From contig NZ_BALG01000087.1 of NCBI RefSeq assembly GCF_000315235.1, positions 1 through 35,207 of the forward strand: a stretch of DNA of 35,207 bases, in the 5' to 3' direction. Positions 25,181-33,004 of the stretch are shown here, one piece after another; the first letter of the stretch is position 1; the number at the start of each line of letters is the position of its first letter. Origin of the DNA: Paenibacillus popilliae ATCC 14706 (GTDB lineage Bacteria > Bacillota > Bacilli > Paenibacillales > Paenibacillaceae). The notes beneath the pieces are model-generated. The model was not told the origin of the DNA, did no database searches, and saw only the letters and a program-made list of their open reading frames with translations. Made by a program: the position numbers and the translations under genes.

Positions 25181-25209
25181 ATTCTAGCATGACATACCCT
25201 AAAAAGCAA
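25181..25209 (-). promoter_or_regulatory. Promoter for rpsT
   Basis: On the minus strand TTGCTT (25209..25204), a 17-base spacer ending in TGC, and TAGAAT (25186..25181) form a good sigma-A promoter with an extended -10. It predicts a leader of about 80 bases before rpsT, long enough for feedback control. Confidence 0.7.
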
Positions 25210-25242
25210 TATGTTCTCCGCGGTATCCCGATTTGCCGGACA

Positions 25243-25270
25243 GGCATCGGCAGCCGATATTTCCGATGCC
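25243..25270. repeat. 8-bp inverted repeat between rpsT and gpr
   Basis: GGCATCGG (25243-25250) and CCGATGCC (25263-25270) are perfect inverted repeats with a 12-base loop, 67 bases before gpr. No T run follows. It could be an operator or an RNA hairpin in the gpr leader. Confidence 0.4.
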
Positions 25271-25336
25271 CCTGCATAAAGTTGGTCTCCATCACACACA
25301 ATATCTGCAAAATGGAACTTTTGGGAGGTAGAACTT

Positions 25337-26338
25337 ATGACGACGGATTTGCGCAATTATTCGGTTCGTACCGATTTGGCGCTGGAATCCAGGGAAATGG
25401 CATCCCCTGATCGCACCGCGGCCATCCCCGGGGTGCAGGAGCATGTCGAGGAGGAGCGCGGTGTCAAAATAACGCGGATTCACGTGCAGACAGAGGAAGG
25501 ATCGCGCGCCATCGGCCGCATGCCAGGGCGTTACATTACGATCGAAGTACCGGGGTTGCGGCGCAAAGATACTGACCTCCAGAACCGCGTCGCCACATCG
25601 TTCGCGCAGATCTTCGCTTCTTTTCTCGAAGAAATCGGGATCAAATCTACCGGGAAAGTGCTTATCGTCGGTCTGGGGAACTGGAATGTGACTCCCGATT
25701 CACTCGGGCCGCTTGTCGTCGAGAATGTGCTGGTCACCCGCCATTACTTCGAGATCATGCCGGATCAAGTTAGCTACGGCTACCGGGAGGTGAGCGCCGT
25801 TGCCCCTGGCGTACTCGGCGTGACGGGGATCGAATCAAGCGATATCGTGCAAGGCATCGTCGATCGAATCCGCCCCGATCTTATCATCGCGATCGACGCG
25901 CTCGCATCCAAGGCGCTGGAGCGCGTCAATACGACGATCCAGGTTGCTGATATCGGGATTCATCCCGGCTCCGGCATCGGCAACAAGCGGCGCGGGCTGA
26001 CCCGGGAGATTCTTGGCGTGCCGTGCATTGCCATCGGCGTGCCGACCGTATGCTACGCCTCAACCATCGTCAACAACGCCTTCGAAATGATGCGGGAGCA
26101 CTTCAAGCAGGAAACGAATCAGACCCGGCAGATTCTCGGAATCCTTGATGAGATCGGTGAACAGGATCGGCTGCTGCTGGTGAAGGAAGTACTGGAGCCG
26201 CTTGGCCATGATCTGATCGTGACGCCGAAGGAAGTCGACGAATTCATGGAAGATATGGCCAATATTATCGCCAGCGGCCTGAACGCGGCGCTTCACGAAG
26301 CGGTCGACAGCAGCAACGTGTCCGCCTACACGCACTGA
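25337..26338 (+). CDS. gpr: Germination protease GPR
   Basis: Protease that degrades small acid-soluble spore proteins during germination; it is made as a zymogen in the forespore. The 333-residue protein has GLGNWNVTPDSLGP with Asp121 and IAIDALASKA with Asp187, 66 residues apart, the same spacing as the catalytic aspartates 127 and 193 reported for B. megaterium GPR. The N-terminal YSVRTDLALESRE contains the TDLALE sequence that resembles the SASP cleavage site and marks the expected propeptide removal. It is shorter than B. subtilis GPR (368) because of a gap in the loop before LGILDEIGEQDR. ATG 25337 follows GGGAGG. Confidence 0.96.
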   Translation: MTTDLRNYSVRTDLALESREMASPDRTAAIPGVQEHVEEERGVKITRIHVQTEEGSRAIGRMPGRYITIEVPGLRRKDTDLQNRVATSFAQIFASFLEEIGIKSTGKVLIVGLGNWNVTPDSLGPLVVENVLVTRHYFEIMPDQVSYGYREVSAVAPGVLGVTGIESSDIVQGIVDRIRPDLIIAIDALASKALERVNTTIQVADIGIHPGSGIGNKRRGLTREILGVPCIAIGVPTVCYASTIVNNAFEMMREHFKQETNQTRQILGILDEIGEQDRLLLVKEVLEPLGHDLIVTPKEVDEFMEDMANIIASGLNAALHEAVDSSNVSAYTH

Positions 26339-26441
26339 TCATGAGAGGACGAGGACGCGTTGGAAATCCGAGACGACGGGACGGTCATTCTATTATCTCT
26401 TCTTAGTGCGGAGCATCGAAAAATATAGTTCTATCTCATAG

Positions 26442-26518
26442 AATGCCCTCATAGATTCTACTAAATGCACTCTCGCAATGGATAGAGAGAGTGAGACAGC
26501 AGGATAAAGGAGGGCATT
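26442..26518 (+). promoter_or_regulatory. Possible RNA structure masking the spoIIP ribosome binding site
   Basis: AATGCCCTC (26442-26450) is perfectly complementary to GAGGGCATT (26510-26518), which includes part of the spoIIP site AAAGGAGG (26506-26513). Inside it, CACTCTC (26468-26474) pairs with GAGAGTG (26487-26493). Folded together they would cover the ribosome binding site three bases before the ATG. Whether this RNA is made depends on the promoter position, which I could not place. Confidence 0.45.
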
Positions 26519-26521
26519 GCT

Positions 26522-27745
26522 ATGTTCCAGACGGTCAATGTTGCCAAATGGAAGCAGAAATGGATGCAGACGTTGCTCATGGGACGGACATTTCTGCTAT
26601 TATCGATTGCTTCTGCCGTGTTTTTTATCGTACTTGGCCTTGGAGGATTGCTGGAACAGAAAATGGAGTCATCGCCGCTCGCTTCAATGAAGGGAGTCGC
26701 GGCACAGTTGTCCAGCCGCATTTTTGTCGACATGCTTGCGATGGAACTGCCGAATCTGCCCTCTGGAAAGGGGGGGACTTCCCTTACACGGACACAGATT
26801 GCCCAATTCCTCGTACAGATGGCAACCAATGTGAATCCGCTCGATCCACAATCGGTGATCGCCAGAGAAGTTCCGGGATTGAACAGTGAACAAGCGATTC
26901 CGCTCCGCTTAGGCATCGGGAATCCATCCGCCAAGGGGCCGGTTGATTATTCTTCGCCTCCGGCGGAATCAACTTTGCCGGAACACGGCGGGGAGCCGGT
27001 TGATACTTCTGGCGAGGGGGCACCGCCCCAGACGGAGACGGTGGAGCCCCAGCCCCTGCCGGATACAGAAGGAAGCGGGTCAAGCCCCAATCTGAAAGAT
27101 TATGTCTTTATCTATCATTCTCATAACCGGGAATCGTGGAATCCGGAATTAAAGAACGAGAGCGCGAATCCGAACGACGCCACAATCAACGTGACGCTGG
27201 TCGGCAAGCATTTGCAGAAGGAACTGCAGAAGCGAGGGATCGGAGCCGTTCATTCCAATCAGGACTATGCGTCTACAATCAAAGGGTATAGCTGGAACTA
27301 TTCTTACAAATACTCGAAGCAAACGGTTAAGCAGGCGATAGCAGGGCATCAGGATCTCCGGTTTTTCTTCGACATTCACCGGGACGCGCTGCGCCGCAAA
27401 GATTCGACAGTCGAGATTGAAGGCACCTCTTACGCCCAAGTTTATTTTGTCATCGGCCGCGCCAATCCCGCTTGGAGAGAGAACGAGAAGTTCGCCAAGG
27501 AGGTACATGACCGGCTAGAGAAGAAGTATTCCGGCATTTCAAGGGGAATCTGGGGCAAATCGACGGCGCAGGGGAACGGAGAATACAACCAATCGTTGTC
27601 GCCGAACAGCGTAATTATGGAGATCGGAGGCATTGACAACACACTGGAGGAAAATTGTCGGACCGCAGAGGTGCTGGCGGAGCTGATTGCCGCGATTGTG
27701 CGCGAGAAGACGAATGCGAAGCCGGTAATGAAGCTCGGGCTGTAG
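26522..27745 (+). CDS. spoIIP: Stage II sporulation protein P (SpoIIP)
   Basis: Cell-wall amidase and endopeptidase of the SpoIID-SpoIIM-SpoIIP complex that drives forespore engulfment. The 407-residue protein has an N-terminal membrane anchor (about 20-44), a Pro/Glu-rich linker (about 135-185) and a C-terminal amidase domain starting at DYVFIYHSHNRESW, with His199, His201 and Glu204 as candidate metal or catalytic residues. FFFDIHRDALRRKDSTVEI and NSVIMEIGGIDNTLEE are further family blocks. ATG 26522 follows AAAGGAGG. In Bacillus gpr and spoIIP are adjacent as here; sigma-E control is expected. Confidence 0.95.
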   Translation: MFQTVNVAKWKQKWMQTLLMGRTFLLLSIASAVFFIVLGLGGLLEQKMESSPLASMKGVAAQLSSRIFVDMLAMELPNLPSGKGGTSLTRTQIAQFLVQMATNVNPLDPQSVIAREVPGLNSEQAIPLRLGIGNPSAKGPVDYSSPPAESTLPEHGGEPVDTSGEGAPPQTETVEPQPLPDTEGSGSSPNLKDYVFIYHSHNRESWNPELKNESANPNDATINVTLVGKHLQKELQKRGIGAVHSNQDYASTIKGYSWNYSYKYSKQTVKQAIAGHQDLRFFFDIHRDALRRKDSTVEIEGTSYAQVYFVIGRANPAWRENEKFAKEVHDRLEKKYSGISRGIWGKSTAQGNGEYNQSLSPNSVIMEIGGIDNTLEENCRTAEVLAELIAAIVREKTNAKPVMKLGL

Positions 27746-27895
27746 GAACAGAAGCGCCTGGCACCGACGCCGGGCCAAGCGCCCGAACAGAATACGGCAA
27801 GCCGGAAGAACACGCTGCCGGCGGCCCAGGGTTAAGGTGCTGAAACGGCTTGAACGGGTGGGCCGATGGAAGAATGATATAAGGAGGTTGCCGCT

Positions 27896-28285
27896 ATGTC
27901 CCGTTTCGCGAAGCAGGTTGCAGGCATGATCGTTCTGTTGGTTGTCGGCGTCTTTATCGGAATGGAGGTGACCTCCGTCAGCATCGAGCGTATATACGGT
28001 CCGGTCGATGCGAGCCGGAACTCCCTCCCCGCCGATACGGCCTGGCCTGAACGGCCCGAGCTAGAGCCGCTCGCGAGCCGTCCGGCCGAACCGGTGCCCG
28101 ATCAGGGCCAGGAAGCAGCGGTTCCGGACCATCCGCCGCAGAGGTGGCCGCTGGAAGCTGCTCCGCAGCCGCCTGTAGAGGAAGCGGCGGTCAATAAGCT
28201 AGCTGATCAGACGGCAGGCTTGCTGCAGACTTTATCGCAAGCGGGCATCCGTGCCATCGTCGGCTTGTTCGACGGATTATTTTGA
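27896..28285 (+). CDS. yqxA: YqxA-like membrane protein (DUF3679)
   Basis: A 129-residue protein with one N-terminal membrane helix (about 8-26, QVAGMIVLLVVGVFIGMEVTS), a Pro/Glu/Ala-rich middle and an amphipathic C-terminus (VNKLADQTAGLLQTLSQAG). The helix and short extracytoplasmic tail, and the position between spoIIP and lepA, match B. subtilis yqxA. Its role is unknown. AAGGAGG (27881-27887) supports ATG 27896. The 150 bases before it, after spoIIP, hold no clear gene. Confidence 0.8.
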   Translation: MSRFAKQVAGMIVLLVVGVFIGMEVTSVSIERIYGPVDASRNSLPADTAWPERPELEPLASRPAEPVPDQGQEAAVPDHPPQRWPLEAAPQPPVEEAAVNKLADQTAGLLQTLSQAGIRAIVGLFDGLF

Positions 28286-28343
28286 CGAACCCGGATCCGG
28301 AAGCGGCCGTTTTTCGATGCTGCGGTCCATAATCGCCTTTATA

Positions 28344-28372
28344 TTGCTGTTGCCCCCTCAATCCGTTATAAT
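28344..28372 (+). promoter_or_regulatory. Sigma-A promoter for lepA
   Basis: TTGCTG (28344-28349), a 17-base spacer and a perfect TATAAT (28367-28372). It lies 44 bases before the lepA start and separates lepA from the sporulation genes. Confidence 0.82.
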
Positions 28373-28416
28373 GAATGAATTGAAACTTGGCTTAGCGGTG
28401 GGGGTATGGAATACGA

Positions 28417-30237
28417 ATGACGGAAATGCTGTCACGACAAAAGAAGATTCGGAATTTTTGTATTATTGCGCATATTGATCACGGCAAGTCAACCCTTGCT
28501 GACCGGATTCTTGAATATACGGGAGCGCTGGCCGCCCGGGAAATGCAGTCGCAGGTTCTTGACAATTTGGATCTGGAGCGGGAGCGGGGAATTACGATCA
28601 AGCTCCAGGCGGTCCGTCTCACTTACAAGGCGGATGACGGAGAAGAGTATATTCTGAACCTAATCGATACTCCGGGCCACGTGGACTTCACGTATGAAGT
28701 ATCACGGAGCCTGGCGGCCTGCGAAGGCGCTCTCCTCGTCGTCGATGCGGCGCAGGGCATTGAGGCGCAGACGCTGGCGAATGTCTATCTCGCGCTGGAT
28801 AACAACCTGGAGATTTTCCCGGTAATCAACAAGATCGATCTGCCAAGTGCCGAACCGGAGCGCGTCAAGCAGGAGATCGAGGACGTGATCGGTCTCGATT
28901 GCTCGAATGTGGTGATGGCCTCCGCCAAGACGGGTATCGGCATCCGCGACATTCTTGAGCAGATTGTGAAGGAAGTGCCGGTGCCGACAGGGGATCCGGA
29001 GGAGCCGCTGAAGGCCCTTATCTTCGATTCCCATTATGATCCGTACAAAGGCGTCATCGTCTATATCCGGGTTATCGATGGCTCCATCCGCGCGGGCAGC
29101 AAGATTAAAATGATGGCGACAGACAAGACGTTCGAAGTCATCGAGGTCGGGGCATTCAAGCCGCGTATGACCATCATTGACGAGCTGAACGTGGGCGATG
29201 TCGGCTTCGTCGTCGCCGGCATCAAAAATGTGGGCGACACCCGCGTCGGGGATACGATTACAGATGCGTTGCGTCCGACTGCAGAGCCGCTGCCGGGCTA
29301 CCGCCGCATCAACCCGATGGTATTCTGCGGACTGTATCCGATTGATACGTCCGACTATAATGATCTGCGCGAAGCGCTAGAGAAGCTGCAACTGAATGAC
29401 GCTTCGCTCTCCTTCGAGCCGGAGACCTCGTCGGCGCTTGGCTTCGGCTTCCGCTGCGGCTTCCTCGGCTTGCTTCATATGGAGATTATTCAGGAGCGCA
29501 TCGAGCGCGAATTCAATATTCCGCTCATTACGACGGCGCCAAGCGTAATTTATCATGTAACGCTCACGAGCGGAGAGAAGCTGACGATCGACAATCCGTC
29601 GAACTACCCGGATCAGAGCAAGCTCGATTACGTCGAGGAGCCATACGTCAAGGCCTCTATCATCGTTCCGAACGATTTCGTCGGCGCGATTATGGAGCTA
29701 TGCCAGGGTAAACGCGGCGAGTTCGTCGATATGCAATATCTCGACACGACCCGGGTGACGATTACGTACCAGATTCCACTGTCCGAGATCGTATACGATT
29801 TCTTCGATCAGTTGAAATCGAGTACGCGCGGCTATGCCTCGTTCGACTACGAGCTGTCGGGTTACCGCAAATCGAATCTCGTCAAGATGGATATTCTGCT
29901 CAACAACGAGCAGGTCGATGCCTTGTCGGTTATCATTCACAAGGATCGGGCGTACCAGCGCGGCAAGCTGCTGTGCGAGAAGCTGCGCGAGCTGATTCCG
30001 CGTCAGATGTTCGAAGTGCCGGTCCAAGCGGCGATTGGAACGAAGATCGTCGCCCGCGAGACGGTCAAGGCAATGCGCAAGAACGTATTGGCCAAATGTT
30101 ACGGGGGGGACATCTCCCGGAAGCGGAAGCTGCTGGAGAAGCAGAAGGAAGGCAAGAAGCGCATGAAGCAGGTCGGCAGCGTGGAAGTGCCGCAAGAAGC
30201 GTTCATGGCCGTTTTGAAAATCGACGACCAAAAATAG
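28417..30237 (+). CDS. lepA: Elongation factor 4 (LepA)
   Basis: Translational GTPase that acts on ribosomes, also linked to 30S assembly. The 606-residue protein has G1 AHIDHGKST (18-26), the switch [10 protein letters not shown] (from Asp84), G4 NKID (138-141), and the LepA-specific C-terminal domain ([38 protein letters not shown]). ATG 28417 has GTGGGGGT 11 bases upstream; ATG 28426 is also possible. In most Bacillales hemW follows; here an AT-rich region of opposite orientation begins after the terminator. Confidence 0.97.
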   Translation: MTEMLSRQKKIRNFCIIAHIDHGKSTLADRILEYTGALAAREMQSQVLDNLDLERERGITIKLQAVRLTYKADDGEEYILNLIDTPGHVDFTYEVSRSLAACEGALLVVDAAQGIEAQTLANVYLALDNNLEIFPVINKIDLPSAEPERVKQEIEDVIGLDCSNVVMASAKTGIGIRDILEQIVKEVPVPTGDPEEPLKALIFDSHYDPYKGVIVYIRVIDGSIRAGSKIKMMATDKTFEVIEVGAFKPRMTIIDELNVGDVGFVVAGIKNVGDTRVGDTITDALRPTAEPLPGYRRINPMVFCGLYPIDTSDYNDLREALEKLQLNDASLSFEPETSSALGFGFRCGFLGLLHMEIIQERIEREFNIPLITTAPSVIYHVTLTSGEKLTIDNPSNYPDQSKLDYVEEPYVKASIIVPNDFVGAIMELCQGKRGEFVDMQYLDTTRVTITYQIPLSEIVYDFFDQLKSSTRGYASFDYELSGYRKSNLVKMDILLNNEQVDALSVIIHKDRAYQRGKLLCEKLRELIPRQMFEVPVQAAIGTKIVARETVKAMRKNVLAKCYGGDISRKRKLLEKQKEGKKRMKQVGSVEVPQEAFMAVLKIDDQK

Positions 30238-30282
30238 TGGATGCATCTAGGGTTCGGCGGTTTGGGTGTTTCTTAAAAACCT

Positions 30283-30329
30283 CTCCCCCACCGTACAGCC
30301 ACCGAAAGGCGAAAATGGTGGGGGAGTTT
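30283..30329 (+). terminator. Hairpin terminator after lepA
   Basis: CTCCCCCACC (30283-30292) pairs perfectly with GGTGGGGGAG (30317-30326), followed by a short TTT. It marks the end of the GC-rich conserved block. The next 110 bases hold no recognisable gene. Confidence 0.72.
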
Positions 30330-30438
30330 CACCTTGCGTCATGTATAAGGCGCTCAAAGATATCTTGCGAGTGATGTAGATATATCAATCTCGAAATTAA
30401 CAGACTTGCTCCATTACCAACTGATAATCGTGTAAAAA

Positions 30439-30804
30439 TCATTTCAAAAGGTATTCTCTTTTTGAAAAAATGATTTGTGATCCTCCATATGAACAGCAGG
30501 TTAAAACCAATAACAAAGAAGCAACGAATACATTACTAGTATAAGGCATTGGAAATAACCACTGAAAAGGGTAAATAGAAAGGGAAAAGCCTCCTCTGGT
30601 CATATACTGAAATACACAGTATACACATAAGATGGTGTAGCTGAGAAGTGTATTTTTGGTAAGAACGATACAAAAAAATGAAAGACCCGAAAAGAATAAT
30701 ATACTAACAATTGGTAACACAATAATAAAGTGAACAATATAGAGCAAGGTCATTCGGATTACGCGAATGATTCCAAAAAAGGGCGCACGATAAGGCAAAC
30801 TCAA
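30439..30804 (-). CDS. Membrane protein, probable truncated ABC permease
   Basis: A 121-residue hydrophobic protein with three to four membrane helices (about 15-48, 50-70, 84-112). It follows the ATPase gene after 58 bases on the same strand. The frame stays open about 14 codons upstream of TTG 30804 (reading IVESDGKES before the start), so the gene may be the 3' part of a longer permease whose 5' part was lost. TTG 30804 has an AAGGAA-like site. I do not recognise a family; an ABC-2 permease remnant is the best guess from its place. Confidence 0.45.
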   Translation of the reverse strand: MSLPYRAPFFGIIRVIRMTLLYIVHFIIVLPIVSILFFSGLSFFCIVLTKNTLLSYTILCVYCVFQYMTRGGFSLSIYPFQWLFPMPYTSNVFVASLLLVLTCCSYGGSQIIFSKREYLLK

Positions 30805-30862
30805 TAAGCTTTCCTTGCCATCTGACTCTACAATATCCTGACCATTTCTTTAATGTCCAATA

Positions 30863-31743
30863 TTAAAGGATTCGTTCTGCTTTTTGATTCCATACTAAGT
30901 AACCTTCCTCAATCGTTGGATTCACTTCAACAGCTGCTTCATCTGGACGTTCCGTTGACAAGACGCGAAGTTCGACTGCATCAGTAGTTACTTCTGTAGA
31001 AATAACTTCTCCTTTCATGTGTAATTGATTATATTGCTCAGAACGGACTTTCCACTTCCATACTTTCCCTTTCGCTTGACTCGCCAATGCCTGCAACGAT
31101 GGAAATGAAGTTGCATGGCCATTTTTGATTACTGCTAATGAACTGCAAGTAGCAGCAATATCTTCAACAATGTGTGTAGATAAAATTACAATTCGCTCTT
31201 CTGAAAGTGAGCGTAAAAGATTGCGGAAACGAATTCTTTCTGCTGGATCAAGACCCGCTGTCGGCTCATCGACAAGCACAATTTTCGGGCTTGCGATAAG
31301 TGCTTGTGCAATGCCTAACCTTCGTTTCATTCCACCAGAAAATGTACCTACCTTCTTGTTCCGTTCCTCTACTAAATTGACTTTATCCAGTAAAGCTTCG
31401 ATTTCGATCCTTCGGTTTTTTTATCATGTATTCCTTTGAGTGAAGCAATATAGTCCATACATTCCATAGCTGAAATATTACGGAATACGCCAAAATGTTG
31501 AGGTAAATACCCTAGCATTTGACGAACTTCGTCAGGCTGCTTCCTCCAGTTCATTCCCTTGTATTGAATCTCACCGGAGTCAGCAATTAATATGGTTGCT
31601 AACGTCCGCATTAATGTTGTTTTGCCAGCTCCATTTGGGCCTAATAAACCAAACAACCCATGATTCATTTTTAAATGAATGGAGTGAAGAATTTTATATT
31701 TTCCAAATGATTTATTGAGGTTTTTGACGATAAGCTCACTCAT
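30863..31743 (-). pseudogene. ABC transporter ATP-binding protein, frameshifted at an A7 run
   Basis: The ATPase begins at ATG 31743 (MSELIVKNLNKSFGKYKIL) behind AAGGGGA, with Walker A GPNGAGKTT and the Q loop LPQHFGVF. The first frame stops at 31372-31374 after 123 codons. The rest, in another frame, holds EIEALLDKV, the signature TFSGGMKRRLG, Walker B IVLVDEP with AGLDP, and the switch His in STHIVEDI, then a C-terminal region to 30863. The two parts join at the A7 run (T7 at 31416-31422, plus strand): one extra A, or a -1 slip, gives a 293-residue normal ABC-2 type ATPase. Its start overlaps the original stop of the permease gene (TAATG). Confidence 0.85.
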
Positions 31744-31858
31744 TATACATTCCCCTTTTGAAGCATTCTTAAAGCCATTTCTCCCCAATCCACTAGTGAA
31801 ACATCTTGATCTTGTAATGTTCCATATACGACCACAAGCATTTTTTTTATTTCTTCTA
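31743..31858 (-). pseudogene. Displaced 3' end of the permease gene beyond the IS630 copy
   Basis: Reading the minus strand from the left edge of the IS element, 37 codons beginning EEIKKMLVVVYGTLQ and ending LRMLQKGNV run open to TAA (31745..31743), which overlaps the ATPase ATG. If the element and one TA are removed, the permease codons ...GGC AAA GTA lead straight into this frame. The fragment has no start of its own, so it is the cut-off C-terminus of the permease. Confidence 0.8.
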
Positions 31859-31869
31859 TATAAGTTGAA
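31857..31869 (+). repeat. Left terminal inverted repeat of the IS630 element with TA target
   Basis: TATATAAGTTGAA, the first TA being the target copy. It is the perfect inverted match of 32994-33006. Confidence 0.82.
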
Positions 31870-33004
31870 CGAAAGAAGATAGCAATCAAAGTCGAACGCA
31901 TAGGCGGTCAATGATTTCATGAGGGTACTTCATGATTTCATCCATAAACTGACCGACACGCAGACGGATTTCGGAAACGGTGGAATAGAACACATTGTTG
32001 ATCACACTGGACTTGAGCCATTTCCAGAGTCCTTCCACGATGTTTAACTGCGGGCTATATGGTGGCGGAAACACAAGCTTAAGCCGATTATTCTGTTCTT
32101 TCAGAAACGGCTGAAGCAGCTTTGCATGATGAATCCGGGCATTATCTAACACAAGAACAAGTTTCCCCGTCGGATAAGCCGCGAGGATCTTCTGGAGAAA
32201 GGCAAGAAAAGTTTCAGCCGTATAGTATTCGTCTTCTTGCCAAATGATTCGCCCCGTCTCATAGTCAACCGTCGCGAGTAGCTTGACCCCGCGATGCTTG
32301 CCCGTGGTTGGAATGATTCGTTGCTTCCCGCGAAGAAACCAGGTTTTCTGAATCGCTTGATAATCCCGAATCATGGATTCATCCTCGAACAGTAAGTGAT
32401 CGATCTCGTGGTTCAGTAACTTTTTTTTAAATCGGGAAAGGTCGTTTCGGCAAACTGGCGTTGCTTCTCTGGATCTGCTGCCGCGAGCGTGTATGTTGGT
32501 TTCGTATAGCTGAGTCCTAAGCGTTCCATCACTCTGGAGATGCCTCGGAGTGAGTAGCGGTGACCTGGCAATGAGTTCAAGCGTCCAGTTGTGCTTGGCT
32601 GTAAAGCCGACCTCGTGGGGCACCGAATAGGCGACGGTCTGCTTCAACTGATCTTGCTGTTCCTTGGTTAACCGAGTAGGAGCACCAGATGAATGCTTGA
32701 GCCGCAAGGCGACCAATCCGCCGTTTTCGTACGCATGAATGTAATTGCTCACCGTCATTCGATTACGATTCAAAATTTCAGCGATTGCCATCATGGATGT
32801 GCCCTTCAAGTGCAAATAGATGGCTTGATAGCGTTCATACATTCGACGCTCTTTGGCTTCTTTCATGGCTTCTTTTACTTTTTCCAGTTCATTATGCTTA
32901 TCCATGGCGTTCCCCACTTTGTCCGTTTCTTTATCTGTTTCTTATTCGACAAATGGTTCATTTTTCCTCGCCAAGGCTTGCTAAGAAATTTGATTCAACT
33001 TATA
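31859..33004 (-). mobile_element. IS630-family insertion sequence
   Basis: A 1146-bp element with one transposase gene. Its ends are the inverted repeats TATAAGTTGAA (31859-31869) and TTCAACTTATA (32994-33004), flanked by TA on both sides (31857-31858 and 33005-33006), as expected for IS630/Tc1-type insertion into TA. Inside the repeats AAA and AGCAA also match at equal distance. Removing the element with one TA restores the interrupted permease reading frame, which supports these exact edges. Confidence 0.85.
31886..32905 (-). CDS. IS630-family transposase with two compensating indels
   Basis: A 339-residue DDE transposase from ATG 32905. The N-terminal helix-turn-helix region (about 20-95, MMAIAEILNRNRMTVSNYI) is followed by the catalytic domain with D175 (LLFEDES), D254 (VLDNARIHH) and E291 (NIVEGLWKWLKS), a DD36E spacing typical of IS630. 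Residues about 115-159 look scrambled: the same DNA (32429-32563) in the neighbouring frame reads RYSLRGISRVMERLGLSY and then AAADPEKQRQFAE, the expected family sequence. A loss near 32563 and one missing A in the A8 run (32421-32428) compensate each other. The protein is probably inactive. Confidence 0.88.
   Translation of the reverse strand: MDKHNELEKVKEAMKEAKERRMYERYQAIYLHLKGTSMMAIAEILNRNRMTVSNYIHAYENGGLVALRLKHSSGAPTRLTKEQQDQLKQTVAYSVPHEVGFTAKHNWTLELIARSPLLTPRHLQSDGTLRTQLYETNIHARGSRSREATPVCRNDLSRFKKKLLNHEIDHLLFEDESMIRDYQAIQKTWFLRGKQRIIPTTGKHRGVKLLATVDYETGRIIWQEDEYYTAETFLAFLQKILAAYPTGKLVLVLDNARIHHAKLLQPFLKEQNNRLKLVFPPPYSPQLNIVEGLWKWLKSSVINNVFYSTVSEIRLRVGQFMDEIMKYPHEIIDRLCVRL

Noticed and set aside
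26437-26444. CATAGAAT as a sigma-E -10 for spoIIP
   Set aside because: It resembles the sigma-E -10, but no -35 is found at the required distance.
27655-27843. Small ORF overlapping the spoIIP end
   Set aside because: No start signal, and most of it lies inside spoIIP in another frame.
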